Program-made: the position numbers and the translations under genes
Source of the DNA: Microbacterium sp. MPKO10
GTDB taxonomy: Bacteria; Actinomycetota; Actinomycetes; Actinomycetales; Microbacteriaceae
Assembly: GCF_026107415.2 (NCBI RefSeq)
Contig: NZ_JAPCHX010000001.1
Coordinates: 915,572-979,571, forward strand
Direction: 5' to 3'
Length of the DNA: 64,000 bases
Shown: piece by piece, positions 27,713-36,914 of the stretch
How positions within the stretch are numbered: position 1 is the first letter of the stretch
Layout: every line of letters begins with the position of its first letter
The notes under the pieces: model-generated
Databases searched by the model: none
What the model was told of the DNA's origin: nothing
What the model saw: only the letters and a program-made list of their open reading frames with translations

Positions 27713-29411
27713 CGCAATTACTACAGAGATCATTCGACACGGCCTGCTTGCTGCGGCGGAGGAGATCGCGCGCAACTTGTGTCGCACGGCATACAACACC
27801 GTTGTCTATGAGATCCACGACTACGGCATCGGCATCCACGATCTGAACGGCGATGTCGTGGCGGATGCTCCAGGCATCGCCGTGTTCACCCGAGGCAACG
27901 ACGCCGGGATCAAGCATTCAATGGAGTTCCTCGGTAGGGACGCAATGGAACCGGGAGATATCTTCCTCATCAACTATCCGTACTGGTCGAGTGCGCACAC
28001 GCTCGATCCGCTCGTGTTCGCGCCGATCCACATCGGCGAGGAGCTGATCGGCTTCGCCTCGTGCCGTGTCCACGTCACGGACCTGCACCAGAAGGACCCG
28101 GGATACGTTCTCGATTCGACGGACCGTTCGCAGGAAGGCCTCGTGCTGCCAGCCGCGAAACTCTACAGGCGCGGTGTGAAGAACGACGACGTGTTCAACA
28201 TCATTCGGTTCAACAGCCGAATGCCGAAGAACACGATCGGCGACATTCAAGCGCAGGTGTCGGCATGCGTGACTGGCGTGCGCCGGACCCAGGAGCTCGC
28301 GGACAAATATGGCGTCGAAACGCTCACCGAGGCTATGGTCACCATCAACGATCACGGCGAGAAGCTCGCTCGGCTCGCGCTTGAGAAGCTGCCGAAGGGA
28401 ACGTGGAGAGCGGTCGATTTCGTTGACGACGACGGCATCAACAAGGACGACCTCATCAAGCTGCAATGCACCGTCACCATCACTGACGACGAGATGGTCG
28501 TGGACTGGACGGGCAGTGCCGAGAATGTTGAAGGCCCCATCAACCTTCCCCTTGGTCAGACCGAGGCCGTGTCGAGCCTGATATTCAAATCGCTCACCAC
28601 GCCCGATTCACCCGTTGTGGCGGGAAATTTCGCGCCGTTGCGCGTGGTCACCGTGCCCGGTTCGGTCATGCATGCCGTCCCTCCAATGCCCACGTTCACC
28701 CTCTGGACAGGCCTGCTCGCCGGAGAGGTCATTGTCAAGGCTTTGGCGCAGGGCATGCCTGAGCTTGTACCCGCGAGTTCGGGAGGCGATGTCTGCTCAA
28801 TGATGGGGCTCGGCGTCAACCCGCGCACCGGGGACCCCTGGCAGGAAGCGACAAATGAGGCCGTCGGGTTCGGAGGAACAGCGACTCGCGACGGCGAAGA
28901 CGGGATCATGCACCTCTCAGAGCCCGGATGCAGGAATAACCCCGTCGAGGTGCTTGAGGCGAAATCATCTATGATCATCGATCACTACGGTTACCGTCCG
29001 GACACGGGGGGAGCGGGTAAGTTCCGCGGCGGTGTCGGTGTCAGCCGGGCTTACCGCTTCACGGCTCCGGCTATTGGAATCTGCCTCGTCTACAAGACGA
29101 AGACAGCGCCGTGGTCGATCGCCAGTGGCGGCGAAGGCAAGCCGAACAGGATCGTTCTCAACCCGGGAACCCCGGACGAAATCGTGCAGGGCGGCAGTTA
29201 CAACAAGCTCACCACCGGGGACGTGCTCGTCAATGCAACGGGCGGCGGCGGAGGCTACGGAAACGCCCGTGAACGGGACCCTCTCGCTGTGGCGCGAGAC
29301 GTAAAGAACGGGTTCGTCTCCGCCGAGTCAGCTCACACAGACTACGGGGTCGTCGTGACACACGATTTCGCTGTCGATCACGACGCCACAGACCGGCTGC
29401 GCGCCGATTAA
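27705..29411 (+). CDS. Hydantoinase/oxoprolinase subunit B (HyuB family)
   Basis: 568 residues of the Hydantoinase_B family, which partners subunit A in ATP-driven ring opening or carboxylation. The conserved N-terminal block AEEIARNLCRTAYNTVVYE and HDYGIGIHD, the GDIFLINYPYW motif and the C-terminal Gly-rich GGGGGYGNARERDP are all visible. GTG 27705 overlaps the subunit A stop by eight bases with AAAGG before it. A strong hairpin follows the stop. Confidence 0.92.
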   Translation: MADAITTEIIRHGLLAAAEEIARNLCRTAYNTVVYEIHDYGIGIHDLNGDVVADAPGIAVFTRGNDAGIKHSMEFLGRDAMEPGDIFLINYPYWSSAHTLDPLVFAPIHIGEELIGFASCRVHVTDLHQKDPGYVLDSTDRSQEGLVLPAAKLYRRGVKNDDVFNIIRFNSRMPKNTIGDIQAQVSACVTGVRRTQELADKYGVETLTEAMVTINDHGEKLARLALEKLPKGTWRAVDFVDDDGINKDDLIKLQCTVTITDDEMVVDWTGSAENVEGPINLPLGQTEAVSSLIFKSLTTPDSPVVAGNFAPLRVVTVPGSVMHAVPPMPTFTLWTGLLAGEVIVKALAQGMPELVPASSGGDVCSMMGLGVNPRTGDPWQEATNEAVGFGGTATRDGEDGIMHLSEPGCRNNPVEVLEAKSSMIIDHYGYRPDTGGAGKFRGGVGVSRAYRFTAPAIGICLVYKTKTAPWSIASGGEGKPNRIVLNPGTPDEIVQGGSYNKLTTGDVLVNATGGGGGYGNARERDPLAVARDVKNGFVSAESAHTDYGVVVTHDFAVDHDATDRLRAD

Positions 29412-29426
29412 CTGCGCACAACAGAC

Positions 29427-29461
29427 GTGCCGGGGCCGCTCCTTTGGAGTGGTCCCGGCAC
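29427..29461 (+). terminator. Hairpin terminator after hyuB
   Basis: 16-bp arms (29427-29442 and 29446-29461; 14 of 16 paired strictly, the other two as G-T) around a TTT loop, 15 bases after the subunit B stop. No T run, but the stem is long and GC-rich. It separates the hyuAB operon from the amidohydrolase gene 200 bases on, which may be transcribed partly on its own. Confidence 0.65.
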
Positions 29462-29662
29462 CAAGTGAGACGGAGCGGACCGGATGCTCATTCCACAACA
29501 GATGTCATTCGCGCATGTGGATATAGCGGACCCGGTCGTTGAGAAGTCGGCGAACGCACCGCGGGCGGCGGGTTCTGGCGTACTCATATGTCGAGGCTGC
29601 CCGATTGAGGGCGATGCGATGATTGCTGTGCGTCCGTGTGGGCGCAACGAAGGAGAGGGAAG

Positions 29663-30859
29663 ATGTCGGGATCGATGACCATCACTGGGGCACAGGTGTG
29701 GGCCGGAGCGGAACGCGGATTTGTCGACAGGGATGTCGCCATTGTCAACGGCTTTGTCGTGGATCGTCCGTCGTCAGAGGCCGTCACGATCGATGGTTCC
29801 GGACGATGGGTGGTCCCGGGGCTCATTGATGCGCACTTCCACGCATACGCCACGAGCATGGATGGACTGGAGAACGAGCGCGGTCCGTTGAGCTATACAG
29901 CGATCAATGGCACGCTGCGTCTTGCCGCGGCTCTTCGACGAGGATTTACGACGGTGCGAGATGTCGCGGGCGGGGACATCGGCTTGGCGCGAGCGATCGA
30001 CGCGGGGATGTTCCCCTCGCCGCGTTATCACTTCACCGGGCCGGCACTGAGCCAGACCGGTGGTCACGGGGACCCGCGCAGTCAGCATATCGACGTCTGC
30101 TTCTCGCACGGGCACATGTGCTCCATCGTCGACGGCGTCGACAATCTGAGGGTTGCTGTACGCGAGCGATTGCGCACCGGGGCACATGCCATCAAGATCA
30201 TGACGTCGGGGGGCGTCTTCTCATTGACCGATCCGATCCGTCTTCCTCAGTACTCTGACGAGGAGATCCGGGCGGTCGTCGACGAGGCGACCCGCAGGGA
30301 AAGCTACGTTGCCGCACACGCATATTCATCGGAAGCGGTCATGCATTCGATAACGAACGGGGTGCGCTCGATCGAACACGGCAACCTGATTGACGTGGCG
30401 ACGACACAGGCGATGGCGGATCGCGGTGCGTTCCTGGTGCCGACGCTCGCCGCATATGACGCGATGGATCGCCGTGGAGCCGATATTGGGCTGAACGAGG
30501 TATCGCTCGCGAAGAACACCGAGGTCCTTTCAAAAGGGCAAGAAGCTGTGCAGATGGCGCATTCTGCGGGTGTGCGGGTCGGGTTCGGCAGCGATCTCAT
30601 GGGTGACCTCGAAGACGACCAGCTCGCCGGTGTGCGGCTGCAGGTAGCGGCGAGCGGGGTGTCAGAGACCCTCCGCTCACTGACCGAGGTCAACGCAGAA
30701 CTCATCGGAGATGCGAGGCTTGGTCACCTGGGTGTGGGAGCGTACGGAGACGCGGTTGTCTTCGACGCGAATCCGCTCGATGACCCCGATGTGCTGTGGG
30801 AGCAGGATGCTCGGAAGCTGATTATCCAGGCCGGGCGCGAGGCAAGTCTGACTGGGTGA
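29663..30859 (+). CDS. Metal-dependent amidohydrolase
   Basis: 398 residues of the amidohydrolase superfamily (prolidase-like/imidazolonepropionase-related branch). Metal ligands are recognisable: HFH in DAHFHAYAT, the bridging-lysine segment AIKIMTSGG, a His in AHAYSSEA, the IEHGN histidine and the Asp in GFGSDLMGD. ATG 29663 has AGGAGAGG in front. It could open a second ring or amide bond, or hydrolyse the carbamoyl product of HyuAB, but the substrate is unknown. Separated from hyuB by a terminator-like hairpin and about 200 non-coding bases. Confidence 0.88.
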   Translation: MSGSMTITGAQVWAGAERGFVDRDVAIVNGFVVDRPSSEAVTIDGSGRWVVPGLIDAHFHAYATSMDGLENERGPLSYTAINGTLRLAAALRRGFTTVRDVAGGDIGLARAIDAGMFPSPRYHFTGPALSQTGGHGDPRSQHIDVCFSHGHMCSIVDGVDNLRVAVRERLRTGAHAIKIMTSGGVFSLTDPIRLPQYSDEEIRAVVDEATRRESYVAAHAYSSEAVMHSITNGVRSIEHGNLIDVATTQAMADRGAFLVPTLAAYDAMDRRGADIGLNEVSLAKNTEVLSKGQEAVQMAHSAGVRVGFGSDLMGDLEDDQLAGVRLQVAASGVSETLRSLTEVNAELIGDARLGHLGVGAYGDAVVFDANPLDDPDVLWEQDARKLIIQAGREASLTG

Positions 30860-30950
30860 TCTGCGCAACGTGATCGCCGCAGCGTGATCCGCCATTTGGG
30901 TCATCTCTGTCTGACCACCCAGTCTGAACGGCGGAGCCCACCCCGACGGC

Positions 30951-31724
30951 TCAGGAGGAGGGCGCGGATTCCGGCGGCGCCTGTGGGGGCTGCGACGCCG
31001 CCGCGAGCATGTCTCGCCCGAGCATCGTGGCTCCCGCCACGGCAGCGGGCATTGCTGCGACAGCTCCCAGCGGAATGAGAAAGCACAGCTGCGTGACGAT
31101 GCCGAAGCCGAGGACGCGCCACCGAAACCGCTTCAGCAGCTTGCGGCGTACGCCGAGCGGAACACCGTGCGTCTCAAACGTGCGCGATGTCAGCTCGCGA
31201 GCCAGCAGACGGGCCGTGATGATAAAGCCGAGCACCGCGGCCGCGATCGATCCGACGATCGGAATGAGGCCCAGCAGAAACATGAGCACCGCGGCAAGCA
31301 CACCGAGAGCGACAAGCTGAAGACCATCGACGATTCCGCGCCAGAATCCGCCTTCAGCATCCGGAATTTCGCCACCGAGATCCTCTTCAACGCCACGCGA
31401 GATGCGCTCGTAGAACGGGTCGCCGATCGCCAGGGTGAGTGCCGTAAAGGTGAGAACGGCGAGAACGGATGCTGCGCCGAAGGCGACAAGCCCCAGTGCG
31501 ATGCGAACGATGACCTGCACCGCCTCGTTCCATGATGCGGCAAACGGCGTCGCCCACTCGACGATCGTCGGGAGGAACGCCGCGAATGTGATGAGCGAAG
31601 CGGCCAGGATGACAAACGCGATGCCCGCGGGAATGAGCCCCAGAGCCATGAGTCGTGGGCGTGTGCGCCACGAGCCGAAGCCGCGGCCCAGCGCCGTCAC
31701 GCCCGCCCACAATTCACGCACCAT
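30951..31724 (-). CDS. EI24/CysZ-like membrane protein
   Basis: 257 residues with four to six membrane helices and the EI24-domain pattern (GDPFYERISRGVEEDLGG and LLGLIPIVGSIAAAVLGF). Family members include CysZ, a sulfate permease, and many actinobacterial proteins of unknown role. ATG 31724 lacks a clear Shine-Dalgarno, so a leaderless transcript is possible. The C-terminal tail is Pro/Ala/Ser-rich. Divergent from a TetR gene. Confidence 0.82.
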   Translation of the reverse strand: MVRELWAGVTALGRGFGSWRTRPRLMALGLIPAGIAFVILAASLITFAAFLPTIVEWATPFAASWNEAVQVIVRIALGLVAFGAASVLAVLTFTALTLAIGDPFYERISRGVEEDLGGEIPDAEGGFWRGIVDGLQLVALGVLAAVLMFLLGLIPIVGSIAAAVLGFIITARLLARELTSRTFETHGVPLGVRRKLLKRFRWRVLGFGIVTQLCFLIPLGAVAAMPAAVAGATMLGRDMLAAASQPPQAPPESAPSS

Positions 31725-31802
31725 GACACCAAGCTTATGTGGGCTCGCGAACGCATGCCCTGTTCTGGTTGAACAGCGGCACAAATACCCGTTATTGATT
31801 CT

Positions 31803-31820
31803 GTACATACTAGTTGTTAC
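31803..31820. promoter_or_regulatory. Imperfect palindrome GTA-N3-ACTAGT-N3-TAC
   Basis: 18-bp dyad centred on ACTAGT, ending 9 bases before the TetR start. Size and location fit a TetR operator acting on its own gene and the gap gene behind it. Inferred from symmetry only. Confidence 0.5.
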
Positions 31821-31829
31821 AGTCGGGTC

Positions 31830-32399
31830 ATGAGTTCACGAGACCAGCTGACCGAGGCCATGGCCGATCTGTTGTGGGAACGCGGCTACGCTGCGACGAG
31901 CCCCCGCGACGTGATGAAGCGAGCCGGCGTCGGCCAGGGCAGCATGTATCACCACTTCGCGGGAAAGCATGATCTCGCCCTCGAGGCGCTCTCTGTGCAC
32001 ATCGCGACCTTGACGAGTGAAACGTCGGCGCTCGAGGGCGAAGGGTCGCCCCTTGAGCGCATGACGGCGCATCTTGAACGCCCACGTCCTGGCACTCGCG
32101 GGTGTCGGGTGGGACGCATGACTCAGGATCCGGATGTTGTTGCCGATTCCGAAATGATCGGCGTCATCGGTGCGGCCTTCGACGTCATGCTCGACCGGTG
32201 GGAGAGCACGATCGCCGAGGCGATCGACGCGGGTGAGCTCCCCACGAGCGTCGACCCGGCAGAGCTCGCGAGAACCCTCGCCGCTGTCATTCAGGGCGGC
32301 TACGTGCTTGCCCGGGCAGAACGAAGCCAGGGGCCCATGGACGCCGCGATCCGCGGCGCTGTAGCGCTGTTGCACGCGGCATCAGCGAGAACACAATGA
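31830..32399 (+). CDS. TetR-family regulator
   Basis: 189 residues. HTH complete (TSPRDVMKRAGVGQGSMYHHF) and a TetR_C ligand domain with the conserved RPRPGTRGCRVGRMTQDPD segment typical of the group that often controls a small oxidoreductase. Ends 13 bases before gap, so the two are likely one transcript. Candidate operator immediately upstream. Confidence 0.88.
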   Translation: MSSRDQLTEAMADLLWERGYAATSPRDVMKRAGVGQGSMYHHFAGKHDLALEALSVHIATLTSETSALEGEGSPLERMTAHLERPRPGTRGCRVGRMTQDPDVVADSEMIGVIGAAFDVMLDRWESTIAEAIDAGELPTSVDPAELARTLAAVIQGGYVLARAERSQGPMDAAIRGAVALLHAASARTQ

Positions 32400-32412
32400 A
32401 CAAGGAGACACA

Positions 32413-33408
32413 ATGACCGTCCGTGTTGGAATCAACGGATTCGGCCGAATTGGCCGCACCTACCTGCGTGCCGCGCTGCGCAGTCATGCCGATATCGATG
32501 TCGTCGCCATCAACGACATCACGGACGCCGCCACACTGGCGTCGCTTCTCGAGTGGGATTCGCTGTCGGGCCACCTCGAGGGTGTGAGCGTTGACGGCGA
32601 TTCGATCACGGTCGGTGAGACGCGACTTCGTGTGTTCTCCGAGCGAGAGCCAGCACGCATCCCCTGGCGCGAGGCGGACGTCGACGTCGTGATCGAGTCG
32701 ACCGGAATCTTCACGGATGCTGCGACGGCGCGCCAGCACCTCGAAGGCGGTGCCCGAAAAGTCATCATCTCGGCACCGGTCTCCGGTGACGTTCCCTCGG
32801 TCGTTCTCGGGGTGAACGATGACAGCGTCGATCTGAACGCTGACGTGATCTCAAACGGTTCGTGCACGACAAACTGCATCGCTCCCATGGCCAAGGTGCT
32901 GAACGATGCATTCGGCATCGAGTCCGGCATCATGACGACGATCCATGCGTACACGAATGATCAGCGTCTGCAGGACGCACCGCACAAGGACCTGCGTCGC
33001 GCTCGTACTGCGGCGATGTCGACGATTCCCACCTCATCAGGGGCAGCCAAGACCATTGGAAAGATCATCCCCGAGCTGGACGGCAAGCTCACCGGACTCG
33101 CTCTGCGCGTCCCCGTGCCTATCGGATCGATCACGGATCTGACCGTGACGCTCACCCGCCGCGTCGACGCCGAGCAGGTGAACGAGGCGTTCCGCGCTGC
33201 GGCGAGCGCGGGCGAGCTCGAGCCGTACCTTGAGTATTCCGAAGCACCTCTCGTGTCGACCGACATCGTGGGGAACCCGAACTCCGCGATCTTCGACGCA
33301 CCTCTCACCCAGGTCGTGGGGGACCAAGTAAAGATCTTCGCCTGGTATGACAACGAGTGGGGGTTCTCTCACCGCTTGGTTGAACTCTCTGAGCGCGTCG
33401 GACGCTGA
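32413..33408 (+). CDS. gap: Type I glyceraldehyde-3-phosphate dehydrogenase
   Basis: 331 residues, full length. Rossmann motif INGFGRIGR at residues 7-15, NAD-type AINDITD, catalytic SNGSCTTNC with Cys151, and the C-terminal WYDNEWGFS. AAGGAG precedes ATG 32413. Converts glyceraldehyde 3-phosphate to 1,3-bisphosphoglycerate in glycolysis. Odd context: it is not with pgk/tpi but directly behind a TetR gene with which it probably forms an operon, which suggests an additional, inducible isoform rather than the housekeeping copy (inference). Confidence 0.93.
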   Translation: MTVRVGINGFGRIGRTYLRAALRSHADIDVVAINDITDAATLASLLEWDSLSGHLEGVSVDGDSITVGETRLRVFSEREPARIPWREADVDVVIESTGIFTDAATARQHLEGGARKVIISAPVSGDVPSVVLGVNDDSVDLNADVISNGSCTTNCIAPMAKVLNDAFGIESGIMTTIHAYTNDQRLQDAPHKDLRRARTAAMSTIPTSSGAAKTIGKIIPELDGKLTGLALRVPVPIGSITDLTVTLTRRVDAEQVNEAFRAAASAGELEPYLEYSEAPLVSTDIVGNPNSAIFDAPLTQVVGDQVKIFAWYDNEWGFSHRLVELSERVGR

Positions 33409-33530
33409 CCGCGTGAGCGCCGGGCGCCGCGAGCACGTCAGCGGGGCAAGCGGCTACGGCCGGTCGGGATGTGTCGCCTCACGTCGACACGATGCCGATT
33501 CACCGTGGGGTCGCCGGTGCCATTCGAGAC

Positions 33531-33564
33531 GACGCGGGGCCGAGCAGCAGCCCGGCCCCGCGTC
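33531..33564. terminator. Bidirectional hairpin between gap and the GH92 gene
   Basis: Perfect 12-bp inverted repeat GACGCGGGGCCG / CGGCCCCGCGTC with a 10-base loop, between convergent genes. No T tract. Confidence 0.7.
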
Positions 33565-33577
33565 ACCCCGTCAACGG

Positions 33578-36500
33578 TCAGCGACGCGCTCCGATGCGAC
33601 GTCGCAGCACCATCAGCCCGGCGCCCAGCGCGATCACCGCGAGCGCGATAGCCAGCGCGGCACCGATATCGGCGCCCGTCCAGGGCAGAGCACCAGAGCC
33701 TGTGTCGCTCGAGGCATCGTCGCTGCTGCCCGAATCCCCGGAGTCCCCGCTGTCATCGCCCGGGTTCTCGGGGTCAGTCGGAGGATCCGTGGGATCCGTC
33801 GGCGGGTCCGTGGGGTCCGTATCCGCCGACTCGGCGTTCTGCAGAGCCACATCGAAGACGTGGGCGATGCCGTCATAGTCGGCGGGCGGCAGCACGATCG
33901 CCGTCACCGTCTTCTCCGGGTCAATCGCCTGAACCTCCGTAGCGAACACCGCGGTCTGCGTCGTGTCCGCACTGCCGTTCGCCAGGTTGCGTCCGCTCGT
34001 TCTCGCCACCGGTGTGTTGCCGAACTGAGGTGATGAGGCTGCCCAGTCCGAGAGCTGCATGGCGACATCTTGCGTCGAGCCGTCCTCATAGACAACCGTC
34101 GCCGTGCTCTCGCTCGGCCCGTTCGTCGCGAGCCCCAGGAACGAGATCCCGGTGCCGCGCTGCGGCTCGACCTCGATGCGCTGGCCGTGTGGAATCCAGT
34201 GATCCGGCTGCCCATCGGCGGTGTCCGGCCACGTGAAGTCAACATCGTCGACGGTGACGGTCTCGCCCCCGGCCAACCCCTCAGCCGCGAGCTTCTCGCG
34301 CGACAGCGAGTGCTCCGTCATGTCGAGCGACCCATACGCTCCGTTGCCGTCCGAGGTGATGCCTGTGGCGTTGCGCGCGTTCGAACCGTGGTCGTACGAC
34401 GGCGGAACGTCATCCTCGCCCGTTCCCCAGTCGCCGGGCGTCGCCGACATTGTGAACTCCAGTGATCCGCCGTTCTGCGTGAATTCTTCAGGAATCCAGG
34501 ATGCCGACTGAGCGGCGCCGTCGACAGCGAGGCCCGTCGTGTATCTCGCGCCGTCGCTGACACCGGGAGCCGCGATCTCGATGGTGCGGTCACCGTTGAT
34601 GCTGGCAATCGTGATGTAGTCGAACATCGGTGCCGAGACGACGAGGTTTGCTGTGCCGTAGATCGCGGGCATGATGCCGAGATTCGACCAGACATACCAG
34701 GAGCTCAGCGACCCGAGGTCGTCATTGCCCGGGAGCCCGTACGGCGTCGCGTCGTACATGATGTCGTGTGCTCGGTAAAGCGTGTCGGTCGTCGCCGCGG
34801 GGTCTTGCAGCCAGTTGTACACCCAGGGCAGTCCGAAGCTCGGCTGGTTGCTCATGTAGGCGTACTCGCTGAATGCCCCTGCGTCGAGCTCAGTGAGCAC
34901 CTCATCGAGCGCTGCCCGTCCAGCATCCACTCCTCCGCGTGCGTCGACGAGCGCTGCCATGTTGAACGGCACCGACCAGCCGTACTGCTTGCCCGTCGAC
35001 TGCTCGAATTGGTCGCCCTGCGTGTTGAGGGGGGTGTTGGTGAACCCGTGTCTGTCGCGAGCGTCGATCACCTGAGTCTCGGGGTTTACCAGGTTGCGCC
35101 AACTCTGTGACCGCACCGAGAATGCATCGTAGGCGTCGTCGTAGCCGAGTCGCTGTGCCAGCTGCGCGATGGCGAAATCGTCGACAGCGTACTCGAGAAC
35201 GCGCGATGTTGCCGCACCGTTCTTCGTGCTCTCGATCCAGCCGAGGCTCGCGTACTGTGCTCCGTCGCTGCGATTCGACGTGCTCATCGGCAGGGACTGC
35301 GACGCGATCATCGACTCGATGGCGGCGTCTCGGTCGTAGTCGGTGCTTCCGAAAGCATCCGTCGACGCCATCACCACCTGCAGCGAATCGCCCGTCATCT
35401 TCGTCTGCGTCTGGTTATAGCTCGGCCAGCTCGTCCACACGCCCGTCTGCTCCACCATGTCGACGATCGACTGGTTGATGTCGCTGGCGACATCGGGGTG
35501 CGTCAGCGCGATCAGCTGAGCTTGGCTGCGGTAGGTGTCCCAGCTTGAGAAATTGACGTAGAAGTGCCGACCATCATCCACCTGGTGCACGGCGCCGTCG
35601 TAACCGGTGTACCGCCCGTCAGCATCCTCGAACACATTCGGGTGCAGCAGCGAGTGGTAGAGCGCCGTGTAGAACTCGGTCCGGTGCTCGTCTGTGCCAC
35701 CCGTGATGTCGATCGTGCCGAGGGCGTCGCGCCAACTGTCGGCCGCGCGCTCGCGGATCGTCGCGAAGTCGGCATCCCCCACCTCGTTCGCGGCATTGGC
35801 AGCGGCACCGTCGACGCTCACGAAGCTCAGGCCGATGGATGCTGTCACGGTGCTGCCCGGCTCGAAGCTCAGCCACGCGCCGGAGCCGTGTTTCGTCGTC
35901 GACGAGGATGCTGTGGTCGCGCCGTCGTGCAGGCCGTCGGCGTCCCACGTGCCGAAGTCGACGAAGTCCGCGTCGAAGCTGGCCGACATGAACGCTGTGT
36001 ATGACGGCCCCTGCGCGCAGACGATCTTCGCTGTGACGTTCGCGGTGACCGTGCTCGTGGCGGGGTCGATCGTGATTCCAGCATCCGAGACGTCGTTGTT
36101 GCTTCCCGCCGCGTCGATGAGCAGCGTCGACTGGGTGTCGTCGGGGAAGGTGAAGCTGCTGACGGCCGTGCGAGTCGTCGAGGTCAGCTCGACGCCGACG
36201 CCGTTGTCGAGCTCGACGGAGTACCAGCCCGGGTCGGAGTCTTCGTTGGCGTGGTCGAACGGGAGGTAGAAGTCCGTGATGTCGTCCCGCGGGGAGGCGG
36301 CCGGTGCCGTCTCGCTTGCCTCTCCCTGGGCGTACGGCATGATCGGAAAGTCGAATCCGCCGAACCTGCCGCGGCAGCCGGTGCCCGACAGGCGGGTCAT
36401 GCCGAATCCGCGGATCTCGTCTGCGCTGTACTCGTAGCCGCCGAAGTTCTCTTCGGTCTCTGTGTCGTACGTCGTCGGGCTCGACTGCACCATGCCGAAC

Positions 36501-36700
36501 GGAACTGTCGCACCGGGGAAGGTGTTGCCGTATGCGTCGTTGCCTTTGCCGCCGTCCTCTTTGTCGAAACCGGTGCCGATGAATTGATCGACGGCGTCGA
36601 ACGCCGATATCCCCGCATCCGCCATGGCCGGTGTCGCGGGTGCGAGCAGTCCGATTCCGATGGCCGTTGCGACGCCGAGGGTTGCCACTCTCGCTTGCAC
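33578..36700 (-). CDS. Cell-wall-anchored GH92 alpha-mannosidase
   Basis: 1040 residues. Signal peptide (about 1-30, ending APATPAMA), GH92 N and catalytic domains (about 35-750), a further beta-rich module (about 780-960), a Pro/Thr/Asp-rich spacer, then the sortase signal LPWTG with hydrophobic helix and basic tail. GH92 motifs: NTFPGATVPFGMVQ, FYVNFSSWDTYRSQ and GNDDLGSLSSWYVWSNLG, the last with the Asp pair acting as base. These are Ca2+-dependent exo-mannosidases acting on N-glycans or yeast mannan. Start GTG 36700 is preferred to GTG 36748 because GGAGG lies 6 bases before it and a signal peptide follows at once. Confidence 0.93.
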   Translation of the reverse strand: MQARVATLGVATAIGIGLLAPATPAMADAGISAFDAVDQFIGTGFDKEDGGKGNDAYGNTFPGATVPFGMVQSSPTTYDTETEENFGGYEYSADEIRGFGMTRLSGTGCRGRFGGFDFPIMPYAQGEASETAPAASPRDDITDFYLPFDHANEDSDPGWYSVELDNGVGVELTSTTRTAVSSFTFPDDTQSTLLIDAAGSNNDVSDAGITIDPATSTVTANVTAKIVCAQGPSYTAFMSASFDADFVDFGTWDADGLHDGATTASSSTTKHGSGAWLSFEPGSTVTASIGLSFVSVDGAAANAANEVGDADFATIRERAADSWRDALGTIDITGGTDEHRTEFYTALYHSLLHPNVFEDADGRYTGYDGAVHQVDDGRHFYVNFSSWDTYRSQAQLIALTHPDVASDINQSIVDMVEQTGVWTSWPSYNQTQTKMTGDSLQVVMASTDAFGSTDYDRDAAIESMIASQSLPMSTSNRSDGAQYASLGWIESTKNGAATSRVLEYAVDDFAIAQLAQRLGYDDAYDAFSVRSQSWRNLVNPETQVIDARDRHGFTNTPLNTQGDQFEQSTGKQYGWSVPFNMAALVDARGGVDAGRAALDEVLTELDAGAFSEYAYMSNQPSFGLPWVYNWLQDPAATTDTLYRAHDIMYDATPYGLPGNDDLGSLSSWYVWSNLGIMPAIYGTANLVVSAPMFDYITIASINGDRTIEIAAPGVSDGARYTTGLAVDGAAQSASWIPEEFTQNGGSLEFTMSATPGDWGTGEDDVPPSYDHGSNARNATGITSDGNGAYGSLDMTEHSLSREKLAAEGLAGGETVTVDDVDFTWPDTADGQPDHWIPHGQRIEVEPQRGTGISFLGLATNGPSESTATVVYEDGSTQDVAMQLSDWAASSPQFGNTPVARTSGRNLANGSADTTQTAVFATEVQAIDPEKTVTAIVLPPADYDGIAHVFDVALQNAESADTDPTDPPTDPTDPPTDPENPGDDSGDSGDSGSSDDASSDTGSGALPWTGADIGAALAIALAVIALGAGLMVLRRRIGARR

Positions 36701-36914
36701 GTATGTCCTCCGAAAGGTCAATGAAAAACCGCGAGCACGTCGTTGCACCCGCAGTCATGAAAACGTTACCAAGGGCGTAGGTAAAGGGGAACAGCGGGCG
36801 CGGAATCGCTCAGAACTGTTGGTCATGTTGTTGCCTGCCGTTCACCGGGGCGGCGTGAAGCTGGTGCGCTGCTACTCTCGGGCAGAGAGAGCGGTAGGCG
36901 AACGGCGGGGCACG

